A stretch of 64,000 nt of DNA from contig NZ_MTQF01000015.1 in NCBI RefSeq assembly GCF_001975985.1, positions 1 to 64,000 on the forward strand. Direction: 5' to 3'. This stretch comes from [Flexibacter] sp. ATCC 35103 (lineage in GTDB: Bacteria; Bacteroidota; Bacteroidia; Flavobacteriales; Flavobacteriaceae). The translations under genes and the position numbers were made by a program. The stretch's first letter is position 1. Each line of letters starts with the position of its first letter. Of the stretch, positions 36,893 to 44,406 are shown one piece after another. The notes under the pieces were generated by a model. That model was not told the origin of the DNA. It saw only the letters and a list, made by a program, of their open reading frames with translations, and did no database searches.

Positions 36893-36956
36893 AGTCGCAG
36901 TTTTCAGTCGCAGTCGCAGTCACAGTCTGAAAACTGAGACTGCGACTGAAAACTAA
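36893..36956. repeat. CAGT-word inverted repeat, copy 2
   Basis: CAGTCGCAGTCGCAGTCACA on the left is mirrored by AAAACTGAGACTGCGACTG on the right. It begins at the stop codon of the half-helicase gene. Confidence 0.85.
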
Positions 36957-36967
36957 CAAAGTAATCT

Positions 36968-37783
36968 ATGGAAATGCTGAAAACGCTTAAATTTTTGACA
37001 ATTGTGCTTCTTGCATTTTTTGCTGTTATTTATGTAGTTATTGTTTTCTATGTGTATTTCAATCAGGTTGGAATGGTTTTTCAGAGTGCCAGATTACCAA
37101 AAGATTATCAGTTTGATTATCAGCATAAATTTGAAGAATTAAACATCAAGTCTTTTGATGGTGTAAAATTAAATGGATTGTTATTCAAGGCAGAAAACTC
37201 TAAAGGTTTGATTTTCTATCTTCATGGCAATGCAGGAACGTTAGAAACTTGGGGAAAAATTGCTAAAATCTATACCAATTTAGGATATGATATTTTTATT
37301 TTGGATTATAGAAGTTTTGGTAAAAGCGAAGGAGAAATAGAGAATGAAGATCAATTAAATAAGGACGTTTCGATAGCGTATAAAACATTAGCTAAAAGAT
37401 ATCCCGAAAATAAAATTATTATCACCGGTTATTCAATTGGTTCCGGGCTCGCAACTATTTTGGCGTCACAAAATAATCCGAAGGCTTTAATTTTACAATC
37501 ACCGTATTATAGTTTTACAGAATTATCGAGTAGTAAAGTTCGGTTTTTTCCTGATTTTTTGAAGAAGTTTAGTCTCGAAACATATGAATATTTACCAAAG
37601 ATTAAAGTGCCAATTTATATTTTTCATGGAATGCAGGATCAATTGATACCTTATGAAAATTCGGTTAGGTTAAGCCACCTTTTAAAAAGTAATGGGCATT
37701 TTTACCCATTAAACGATCAGGAACATATTGGAATGAATGAAAATAATGATTTCCAAAAACAGCTGCAAATAATATTACAATAA
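36968..37783 (+). CDS. alpha/beta hydrolase, membrane-anchored
   Basis: A 271-residue hydrolase with an N-terminal membrane helix (about 8-32). The oxyanion HGNAG, the nucleophile elbow GYSIGSG, and Asp and His in GMQDQLIP and QEHIGM complete the triad. It resembles the BEM46/YfhR group of serine hydrolases; the substrate is unknown. Confidence 0.85.
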   Translation: MEMLKTLKFLTIVLLAFFAVIYVVIVFYVYFNQVGMVFQSARLPKDYQFDYQHKFEELNIKSFDGVKLNGLLFKAENSKGLIFYLHGNAGTLETWGKIAKIYTNLGYDIFILDYRSFGKSEGEIENEDQLNKDVSIAYKTLAKRYPENKIIITGYSIGSGLATILASQNNPKALILQSPYYSFTELSSSKVRFFPDFLKKFSLETYEYLPKIKVPIYIFHGMQDQLIPYENSVRLSHLLKSNGHFYPLNDQEHIGMNENNDFQKQLQIILQ

Positions 37784-37814
37784 AGAATTAAAATAATTAC
37801 AAAAACAGAATATA

Positions 37815-38033
37815 ATGGGATTAATGAAAGTGTATTCAGGAAGTGAAGTTTTAGCGCTTGCCTTGCAGGAAAGATTAGAGCAAGCCGGAGTAGAAACAGT
37901 AAAAAAAGATAATATTCAATCAGCTCGTTTGGGAGGTTTTGGACAATCTGATTTAGCAGTTGAAGTATTCATTCAGGAAACAGATTTTGCAAAGGCAAAT
38001 CCGGTTATTGAAGAATTCAGAATGAGTATCTAA
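37815..38033 (+). CDS. DUF2007-type small protein
   Basis: A 72-residue protein matching the putative signal-transducing DUF2007 pattern: MKVYSGSEVLALALQERLEQAGVE, then a second strand LAVEVFIQETDFAKANPVIEEF. The fold resembles the ferredoxin-like PII-type region; the role is unknown. It is 31 bp after the hydrolase. Confidence 0.75.
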   Translation: MGLMKVYSGSEVLALALQERLEQAGVETVKKDNIQSARLGGFGQSDLAVEVFIQETDFAKANPVIEEFRMSI

Positions 38034-38043
38034 AGAAAGTAAA

Positions 38044-38110
38044 TAGTCTCAGTATTCAGTTACAGTAAACAGTTATAGCACTGTAAATTGTGACTGCGAC
38101 TGAAAACTCA
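38044..38110. repeat. CAGT-word inverted repeat, copy 3
   Basis: TCTCAGTATTCAGTTACAGT on the left is mirrored by ACTGTAAATTGTGACTGCG on the right. It runs into the region just before the HAD ATG at 38117. Confidence 0.8.
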
Positions 38111-38116
38111 AAAAAT

Positions 38117-38920
38117 ATGCAATATAAAATGCTAGTGCTCGACATGGATGATACCTTGTTGACAGACGATCATAAAATTTCAGCGCTTAACAAAAAAGTA
38201 CTTCTTGAAGCTCAGGCAAAAGGAGTTTATGTAGTCCTGGCTTCAGGAAGACCAACATCTGCAATGATAGCTTATGCAAAAGACTTACAATTAGATTTAA
38301 ATGATTCTTATATTATTTCGTTTAACGGTGCTGTAATCAGTACAGTAAAAGATGATCTTGTTTTATTTGAACAATGTTTAACACCGGAACAAATTCATGA
38401 TTTATACGATTATAGTATAAAAATGAAAACGCATATTATTACTTATCTTGATGGTGAAATTATAAGCGAAACAGATTCTGAGTATATAGAAATCGAAAAA
38501 GAAATCACCGGATTGCCACACAATAAAGTGTCTGATTTTAAAGCAGCAGTTACTAAACCTGCCGTAAAATGTATTTTATTGGCAGAGCCTTCTTATTTAA
38601 AAGAAGTAGAGAAGGATTTAAAAGCAGCAATGCCTCATTTGAGTATTGCAATGTCTAAGCCTTTTTTCTTAGAGGCAGCTCAAAACGGTATTGATAAAGC
38701 AGCAAGTATTAAAATATTGGCTGAAAAGCTAAATATTCATCAAAGTGAAATTATTGCTGTAGGCAATGCAGGAAATGACCTCACAATGATCGAATATGCG
38801 GGACTTGGAGTTTGGGTTGATAATGTAACGCCTGAATTGCGTGACAGAGCAAATATAATTGTAGCTTCAAATAATGATGATGGAGTTGCAGAGGTTGTGC
38901 AACGTTATATTTTGAATTAA
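38117..38920 (+). CDS. Cof-type HAD phosphatase
   Basis: A 267-residue HAD IIB hydrolase. Motif I is LVLDMDDTLL, motif II is ASGRP, and the motif IV region is GNAGNDLTMIEYAG. The C2B cap lies between about 85 and 190. The family dephosphorylates sugar phosphates, pyridoxal phosphate or flavin precursors. The ATG at 38117 is used; a GTG at 38090 falls inside a repeat. Confidence 0.9.
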   Translation: MQYKMLVLDMDDTLLTDDHKISALNKKVLLEAQAKGVYVVLASGRPTSAMIAYAKDLQLDLNDSYIISFNGAVISTVKDDLVLFEQCLTPEQIHDLYDYSIKMKTHIITYLDGEIISETDSEYIEIEKEITGLPHNKVSDFKAAVTKPAVKCILLAEPSYLKEVEKDLKAAMPHLSIAMSKPFFLEAAQNGIDKAASIKILAEKLNIHQSEIIAVGNAGNDLTMIEYAGLGVWVDNVTPELRDRANIIVASNNDDGVAEVVQRYILN

Positions 38921-38931
38921 ACTTATTTGGG

Positions 38932-39459
38932 ATGAAAGAACCAATAGAAACTGATCGCCTTATTTTACGGGAATTACTTTTGTCAGATGTTGACGGAATG
39001 TTCGAATTGGATTCTAATCCTAATGTGCATCTTTTTCTGGGAAATAAACCCGTAAAAGGTATTCAGGAAAGTCTGGGTCAAATAAAAAATATTCAGAAGC
39101 AATACAAAGATTTAGGAATTGGCCGCTGGGCTGTAATTCTAAAAGAAACGAATGAGTTTTTGGGTTGGTCCGGTATAAAATTCATTACCAATGAAATCAA
39201 TAATCATAAAGATTTTTATGAAATTGGATATCGTTTCATCGAAAAACATTGGGGAAAAGGATATGCTACTGAAGCTGGAAAAGCTTTTATAGACTATGCT
39301 TTTAACATAATGAAAATAGATGCGGTTTACGCTTATGCAGATGCAGGAAATGAAAATTCCAGAAGAATTCTTGAAAAGCTGGGTTTGCGTTACATAAATT
39401 CTTTTGAATACGAAGAAGAATTAGAAGTTTGGTATGAATTAAAAAATCCAAACATATAA
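38932..39459 (+). CDS. GNAT family N-acetyltransferase
   Basis: A 175-residue RimJ/RimL-like acetyltransferase: ETDRLILRELLLSDVDGMFELDSN at the start, EIGYRFIEKHWGKGYATEAGKA (acetyl-CoA loop) and AYADAGNENSRRILEKLGL near the end. Target unknown. It lies 11 bp after the HAD gene. Confidence 0.87.
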   Translation: MKEPIETDRLILRELLLSDVDGMFELDSNPNVHLFLGNKPVKGIQESLGQIKNIQKQYKDLGIGRWAVILKETNEFLGWSGIKFITNEINNHKDFYEIGYRFIEKHWGKGYATEAGKAFIDYAFNIMKIDAVYAYADAGNENSRRILEKLGLRYINSFEYEEELEVWYELKNPNI

Positions 39460-39477
39460 AAACTCCTAAGAAATGCG

Positions 39478-39525
39478 TTCCAAATCTTTGTAGCCTTATT
39501 ATTTAAGATCTGCAAAGATTTGGAA
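39478..39525. repeat. TTCCAAATCTTTG hairpin
   Basis: Perfect 13-bp arms TTCCAAATCTTTG and CAAAGATTTGGAA are separated by 22 bases in the gap between convergent genes. It could be a terminator, though no strong T-run follows. Confidence 0.65.
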
Positions 39526-39567
39526 AACAGCTCGTAGTTTTTAATACTTTATAAAAAATATTAAATA

Positions 39568-40089
39568 TTATTTTTTAGCTACAGAAACAAAATATTTATT
39601 TCCGTCACCCATTGTCAATTTAACACGCTCGTCGCAAAGATCGATTGCAAAATTTGCACTTTCGTAACAGCTGCAAGTCGTGTTTTTATCTTTCGACATT
39701 TCAGTTTTACAATTGTTATTTTTAAAAGTTGCTAATTGAGGCGTGTATAGGCTTACCAAATCAGTAGAAGCAGTTACTAATGAAATAATACTTGCTGAAT
39801 TGTTACTGGTAATTCTATAAACAATCCTATCAGTATAGTTTACTTCATTTACGGTTACTTTACGAATATAAGTGTAAGCAGTTGAGCCTTCACCTGGTTC
39901 TTTTACTTCAAATTTAAATCCAACCGCACGAATTGCAATATCAAACTGTGATTGAGAGTTTAAACTCGCCCAGTTTGTCAATGTACTAATAGATGGAAAT
40001 GGATTCGCAGGAGCTGGAGCAGCAGTTTGCGCCTGAGAGCTAAAAATGGTTAAGAACATCAAGCAGATTGTGGGTAAAAATGCTTTCAT
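39568..40089 (-). CDS. hypothetical secreted protein
   Basis: A 173-residue protein with a signal peptide (1-20, ending SSQAQ) and no family I recognise. It carries four cysteines in a C-terminal cluster (about 126-154), two of them in a CSC pair, which suggests disulphides in the periplasm. It stands alone. Confidence 0.7.
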   Translation of the reverse strand: MKAFLPTICLMFLTIFSSQAQTAAPAPANPFPSISTLTNWASLNSQSQFDIAIRAVGFKFEVKEPGEGSTAYTYIRKVTVNEVNYTDRIVYRITSNNSASIISLVTASTDLVSLYTPQLATFKNNNCKTEMSKDKNTTCSCYESANFAIDLCDERVKLTMGDGNKYFVSVAKK

Positions 40090-40592
40090 ATGGAGTTTTA
40101 ATTTTTAATTGTTGCCTACTCTTTCTGGTTTTCGGCATTCCCATTTTTTATAATAACAAAACAACAACATAACGATGGAAAATCAAAATTGTTATGACTT
40201 AATTATTGTTTAAATAATATAATTTTATTTAACTGCTTTTTGATAAAGTGAAATTACTTCTAAAAAATAATTTAAACAAAGTTAAATGTAAGAAAATTTC
40301 AATTTAATACGCTTAAAAATGTATTTAATCGATATTATTTGCACTTAATCGATGATTTTGTCATTTTATTCTTATCGAAAACATAAATTTATTTTTAATG
40401 CATAAATTTTATTCAGCGCTTATTTCGTTTGTTTTATTGTTTTTATGATGTATTGAAATATAACTTTGTCTCAAAATATTGATATATAGTATATTATTGA
40501 TTTTATTTTAAAGAATATTGTATGTAAATTTGCAAACTCTTCAAAAGAGATGTAAATATAATATCTTACTACTTAAAACGTAGTTTATTCCC
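40090..40592. other. 503-bp AT-rich intergenic region
   Basis: It separates two divergent genes and holds the mtaB -7 element near its end. Otherwise it is AT-rich with ATTTAAATAATATAATTTT-like stretches; I see no gene or known repeat. Confidence 0.6.
40525..40532 (+). promoter_or_regulatory. -7 promoter element of mtaB
   Basis: TAAATTTG matches TANNTTTG, 60 bases before the mtaB ATG. Confidence 0.45.
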
Positions 40593-41927
40593 ATGGAAAA
40601 TAGAAAAAAAGTTGCTTTTTATACGCTTGGTTGCAAATTGAATTTTTCAGAAACTTCTACAATCGCCAGAAACTTTAACGATGAAGGCTTTGATCGTGTT
40701 GACTTTGAAGAAATAGCAGACATTTATGTCATTAATACCTGTTCAGTTACAGATAATGCCGATAAGCAATTTAAGCAGGTTGTAAAAAAAGCAATGAAAC
40801 TTAATGACAAAGCTTTTGTCGCTGCAGTAGGATGTTATGCGCAATTAAAACCGGAGGAATTAGCCGCTGTTGATGGTGTTGATTTGGTTCTGGGAGCAAC
40901 TGAGAAGTTTAAAATCACTGATTATATTCATGATTTGAGCAAAAATGATATGGGTGAAGTTCATTCCTGTGAAATTTCTGAAGCTGATTTCTATGTTGGA
41001 AGTTATTCTATTGGAGATCGTACCCGTGCTTTCCTGAAAGTTCAGGATGGTTGTGATTATAAATGTACGTATTGCACCATTCCGTTAGCAAGAGGAATTT
41101 CGAGAAGTGATGCATTAGAGAATGTTTTACAAAATGCCAAAGAAATTTCATCTCAAAATATTAAGGAAATTGTTTTAACAGGAGTAAATATTGGTGATTA
41201 CGGAAAAGGGGAATTTGGAAATAAAAAACACGAACATACTTTTCTTGATTTGGTTCAGGCATTGGACAAAGTAGACGGAATTGAGCGTTTGAGAATTTCA
41301 TCAATCGAACCTAATTTATTGAAAAATGAAACAATCGAATTTGTTTCTAAAAGCAGAACTTTTGTTCCTCATTTTCATATTCCGTTACAGTCAGGCAGTA
41401 ATGATATTTTAAAATTAATGAAACGCCGTTACTTACGTGAAGTATATACAGAACGCGTAAATAAAATTCGTGAAGTAATGCCGCATGCTTGTATTGGTGT
41501 TGATGTTATTGTTGGTTTTCCCGGTGAAACCGATGAGCATTTTTTAGAAACCTACCATTTCCTGAATGAAATGGATATTTCATATTTACACGTATTCACC
41601 TATTCTGAAAGAGATAATACAGAAGCTGCAAATATGGCTGGAGTTGTTCCTGCAAATGTTAGGGCAAAACGAAGCAAAATGTTACGCGGATTATCGGTTA
41701 AAAAACGTCGTGCTTTTTACGAAAGTCAAATAGGATCTAACAAAACAGTTTTATTCGAAAGTGAAAATAAAGAAGGATACATTCACGGTTTTACAGAAAA
41801 TTACGTAAAAGTAAAAACACCCTGGAATCCTGAATTAGTAAATACATTACAAGAAATTAATCTAACAAAAATCGACGAAGACGGAAGCGTTCGTTTAGAG
41901 TTTATAAATAAATTGGCTGAGGCTTAA
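40593..41927 (+). CDS. mtaB: tRNA t6A37 methylthiotransferase MtaB
   Basis: A 444-residue radical-SAM enzyme converting t6A37 of tRNA to ms2t6A. The N-terminal UPF0004 cluster ligands are C14, C50 and C81; the radical-SAM cysteines are C154, C158 and C161 (CDYKCTYC). A TRAM domain closes the protein. TLGCKLN at the start is the MtaB-type signature. Confidence 0.95.
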   Translation: MENRKKVAFYTLGCKLNFSETSTIARNFNDEGFDRVDFEEIADIYVINTCSVTDNADKQFKQVVKKAMKLNDKAFVAAVGCYAQLKPEELAAVDGVDLVLGATEKFKITDYIHDLSKNDMGEVHSCEISEADFYVGSYSIGDRTRAFLKVQDGCDYKCTYCTIPLARGISRSDALENVLQNAKEISSQNIKEIVLTGVNIGDYGKGEFGNKKHEHTFLDLVQALDKVDGIERLRISSIEPNLLKNETIEFVSKSRTFVPHFHIPLQSGSNDILKLMKRRYLREVYTERVNKIREVMPHACIGVDVIVGFPGETDEHFLETYHFLNEMDISYLHVFTYSERDNTEAANMAGVVPANVRAKRSKMLRGLSVKKRRAFYESQIGSNKTVLFESENKEGYIHGFTENYVKVKTPWNPELVNTLQEINLTKIDEDGSVRLEFINKLAEA

Positions 41928-41937
41928 ATATATTTTT

Positions 41938-42051
41938 TTTCAGGAGCTAATCCCGCTCCCGAAGCCTCGGGACGTTTCAATCTTTTGTGGCTCCCGAAGC
42001 CTCGGGATCGCCACAAAAGGATTTCCACTTCTATCGGGGCTAGGGCAAACA
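41938..42051 (-). repeat. flavo-1-like structured element, copy 2
   Basis: Read on the minus strand: TAGCCCCGATAGAAGTGG / ATCCTTTTGTGGC / hairpin / GCCACAAAAGAT / hairpin / GCGGGATTAGCTCCTG. It has the same frame as 15676-15766, but both variable hairpins are near-identical TCCCGAGGCTTCGGGA palindromes (41957-41972 and 41992-42007). Confidence 0.75.
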
Positions 42052-42078
42052 TTTTGATAATAATATTTCCGTCTAGTT

Positions 42079-42165
42079 TGTCATTTCGAGGAACGAGAAA
42101 TCTTCGCAAGTAACTCTGCAAAGATTGATCGCTTAGTTTGTCATTGCGAGGAACGAAGCAACCAC
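42079..42165. repeat. GTCATTGCGAGGAACGA elements, two direct copies
   Basis: GTCATTTCGAGGAACGAGAA (from 42080) and GTCATTGCGAGGAACGAAGC (from 42140) are two tandem members of a widely distributed intergenic repeat; an inverted pair is at 48319-48406. Confidence 0.85.
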
Positions 42166-42176
42166 ACTAACAATAT

Positions 42177-42220
42177 AAAACCAGAAAGCCCTTTTTATTA
42201 AAAAAGGGCTTTCTGGTTTT
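42177..42220. terminator. perfect 20-bp terminator
   Basis: Twenty paired bases (42177-42196 with 42201-42220, core CCAGAAAGCCC/GGGCTTTCTGG) around a 4-base loop lie between convergent mtaB and the next gene, with A and T runs at the ends; it may act both ways. Confidence 0.9.
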
Positions 42221-42222
42221 AT

Positions 42223-42255
42223 ACCTTTGTCAAAGTTCAAAACTTTGACAAAGGT
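42223..42255. repeat. CCTTTGTCAAAGTT hairpin
   Basis: Perfect 15-bp arms ACCTTTGTCAAAGTT and AACTTTGACAAAGGT with a 3-base loop. A degenerate relative (AACTTTGTCAAAGTTTTAA, then CTTTGAAAAAGTT) lies at 42815-42850 on the other side of the neighbouring gene. Confidence 0.8.
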
Positions 42256-42280
42256 TATAAACGTAATTGTTTCAAAATAT

Positions 42281-42790
42281 TTACTTCGGATCTTCAGGAA
42301 TCACTAATTTCAAAGAATTAATATAATCCGTATCAAATTCAATAACTCTTATTTTTTGTGGATTAAAACTCAATTCTCCTCCAAACTGACCTTTTATATC
42401 TAAGAAATCAATCGTTAATTCTTCGTCGTTTAATTCAATTAGTTTTCCTAAATAAGCTGATTTTGCTGATTTCTTAGAAATCTGAAAAATACCGTATTTG
42501 TTATTTACATACGTCAGGATCGAGCTTAAATCTCTAATTGGAATAATATCTTCTGCATTTGTTTTTAAGCCTTTCAAGCGAATTACTTTTTCAGTAAATT
42601 CAAGATCCTGATCTCTGTGTACAGCTTCGATATTTTTATTTTTCAGAATTACAAAACCATCCAATATAAAATCTTCGGGATTATTTCGCAGCAAAATCCA
42701 GTCGTCAGAATAATCAATAAGGAAACCGGTAAAAAGTTCTTTTTTATCTGTAAATTCTATTGCAATTAATTGTCTTAAATATTGTTCCAT
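42281..42790 (-). CDS. hypothetical protein, possible Sm-like fold
   Basis: A 169-residue cytoplasmic protein rich in beta strands. The start LIAIEFTDKKELFTGFLIDYSDDWILLRN resembles the first strands of an Sm-like barrel, and a second similar block (YLGKLIELNDEELTIDFLDIKG) follows near residue 125; this is pattern reading only. The ATG at 42790 is preferred to 42826, which only adds 12 residues without support. Matching repeats flank the gene. Confidence 0.65.
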   Translation of the reverse strand: MEQYLRQLIAIEFTDKKELFTGFLIDYSDDWILLRNNPEDFILDGFVILKNKNIEAVHRDQDLEFTEKVIRLKGLKTNAEDIIPIRDLSSILTYVNNKYGIFQISKKSAKSAYLGKLIELNDEELTIDFLDIKGQFGGELSFNPQKIRVIEFDTDYINSLKLVIPEDPK

Positions 42791-42861
42791 GTGATTAGTT
42801 TTTAAGGCTGTTATGAACTTTGTCAAAGTTTTAAGCTTTGAAAAAGTTTGTTTGAGATTGG

Positions 42862-42877
42862 TCCCGAAGCTTCGGGA
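42862..42877. repeat. TCCCGAAGCTTCGGGA mini-palindrome
   Basis: A perfect 16-bp palindrome in the gap between the hypothetical gene and the FabG-like gene. Relatives are at 15749-15760, 31119-31135, 41957-41972, 41992-42007, 49330-49347 and 60094-60119. Confidence 0.8.
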
Positions 42878-42898
42878 TAAAAATATTGGAATTTTATT

Positions 42899-43615
42899 TT
42901 AAGGATTTGTAGACCAAATACTGCTGTTTTTTATAAAAACGCGACGGCTTAATTTTAGCTGTGCAATTATTAATTCGGCAATATCTTCAGATTGCATTAC
43001 TTTATCAGGATTACCGTCAGTAAGGTTTAAATCTTTTGCCATATCTGTTGCTACGGTACTTGGTGTTAAAGCAGTAACGCGAATATTGTGTTTTCTCATT
43101 TCCTGCATCAAAGAATCTGTAAGTCCAAGAACAGCAAATTTTGATGCACTGTAAGCACTTGTTAGAGCATTTCCGTTTAATCCAGCCGTAGACGAAATAT
43201 TGATAATATCACCAGTTTGTCTTTCGATCATATTTGGGATAATGGCACGCGTGGTATAATAAGTTCCCATTAAGTTTACCTGGATGATTCTTTCCCAGGC
43301 ATCCGGTTCTAACTCTAAGAATTTTCCAAAAGAAGCAATTCCGGCACTATTAATTAAAATATCTATAGTTTTAAATTCAGCTAAAGCTTTTTCTGCAGCG
43401 CTATTGATAGAATTAATATCTGAAACATCAGCAGATAAAGCTAAAGATTTTACGCCCAAAGCGGTAGTTTCGGCAGCTAATTGATCGACATCAGCCTGAG
43501 TTCTTGAAACCAAAATTACGTTTACTCCCTCTTTTGCTAAAGCAATTGCAATCGCTTTTCCAATTCCTTTTCCTGCTCCCGTGATTAGGGCATTTTTATT
43601 TTTTAAGTCTGTCAT
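42899..43615 (-). CDS. SDR oxidoreductase, 3-ketoacyl-ACP reductase-like
   Basis: A 238-residue classical short-chain dehydrogenase: TGAGKGIG (NADP loop), NSAG, catalytic Ser in ISSTAG and YxxxK in YSASK. It resembles FabG, but the C-terminus is not the canonical FabG VTGG end, so the substrate may differ. Confidence 0.88.
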   Translation of the reverse strand: MTDLKNKNALITGAGKGIGKAIAIALAKEGVNVILVSRTQADVDQLAAETTALGVKSLALSADVSDINSINSAAEKALAEFKTIDILINSAGIASFGKFLELEPDAWERIIQVNLMGTYYTTRAIIPNMIERQTGDIINISSTAGLNGNALTSAYSASKFAVLGLTDSLMQEMRKHNIRVTALTPSTVATDMAKDLNLTDGNPDKVMQSEDIAELIIAQLKLSRRVFIKNSSIWSTNP

Positions 43616-43636
43616 GATTTATTTTTTAGAAATGCA

Positions 43637-43693
43637 AAAAGCATCATTTTAGTTACACAAAAATACAGTTTTTGCTTCCTAAAACGATGCTTT
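43637..43693. repeat. AAAGCATCATTTTAG hairpin
   Basis: AAAGCATCATTTTAG pairs with CTAAAACGATGCTTT (one mismatch). It lies after the scramblase-like gene and spans the promoter motif of the FabG-like gene. It may serve as terminator. Confidence 0.55.
43658..43665 (-). promoter_or_regulatory. -7 promoter element of the FabG-like gene
   Basis: Minus-strand TATTTTTG matches TANNTTTG, 42 bases before the ATG at 43615. Confidence 0.45.
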
Positions 43694-43727
43694 CAGCTAT
43701 TTTCTTAATCTAAGTTTAACAACTTAT

Positions 43728-44315
43728 TTATTCTTTCAAAACCATATCAATACACATTACCGCTGAAAGAATTAATTGTCTTAACGGGCTGTCTGGTGCA
43801 ACAGTTTCTTCTATTTGGAGTACATAATTATCAGCACTTGTAAAAAACTCTTTCCCTATTCCTGCCCATTTTTTACTTACCTTGGCCAATTGTTTGTTTT
43901 CATGGCTGAATTTAAAATCCCAACCAGTCCATTTTCCCTGAAGCGTTGCTGCAGTTTTTTCATTTTTATCCAGGATTTCAAACTTTCCTCCAATAGAGAA
44001 TATTTTTTGCTTAAATGTTCCCACTAAACGATCTTTCTCATCAAAGACTTCAACAGTCGAACGTAACCATGCAATTCCGCGTTTTACCGAGATAATTTTT
44101 TCGCCGGAAGCTGTTGTAATTTCAATATCAAAAGGAGTCATTCTTTTATAATCTGTAAAACGGAACATTTTAGTAAAAAAGCCCAAATTATTTTCTCTGC
44201 AATTCATGATGATTTCATTGCTTTCCGGATTATAAATATCGTAGTTATTAGCGGCTTTAAACATTCCGATATGTTCTTTTACAAGAAACAAATTCTGATT
44301 TAGTATTGGGTTCAT
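43728..44315 (-). CDS. phospholipid scramblase-like (LURP/DUF567) protein
   Basis: A 195-residue protein with the tubby/scramblase-like barrel pattern: LVKEHIGMFKAANNYDIYNPES, then ISVKRGIAWLRSTVEVFDEKDRLVGTFKQKI, and WDFKFS...LAKVSKKWAG near the end. Bacterial members have no proven activity. It has no partner in the neighbourhood. Confidence 0.75.
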   Translation of the reverse strand: MNPILNQNLFLVKEHIGMFKAANNYDIYNPESNEIIMNCRENNLGFFTKMFRFTDYKRMTPFDIEITTASGEKIISVKRGIAWLRSTVEVFDEKDRLVGTFKQKIFSIGGKFEILDKNEKTAATLQGKWTGWDFKFSHENKQLAKVSKKWAGIGKEFFTSADNYVLQIEETVAPDSPLRQLILSAVMCIDMVLKE

Positions 44316-44406
44316 TAAATTTAGTTTGCGATTAATTTGTAAATATTTTTACCTGATATTTTTTGAAGGATTTTTCAAAAGGAAATCAAATGTAAAAAAA
44401 TCTTCG

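Noticed and set aside
36890..36956. Frameshifted second RecA lobe after the half-helicase gene
   Set aside because: The downstream 75 bases are a palindromic repeat and then an unrelated hydrolase gene; no motif IV-VI sequence is visible in any frame.
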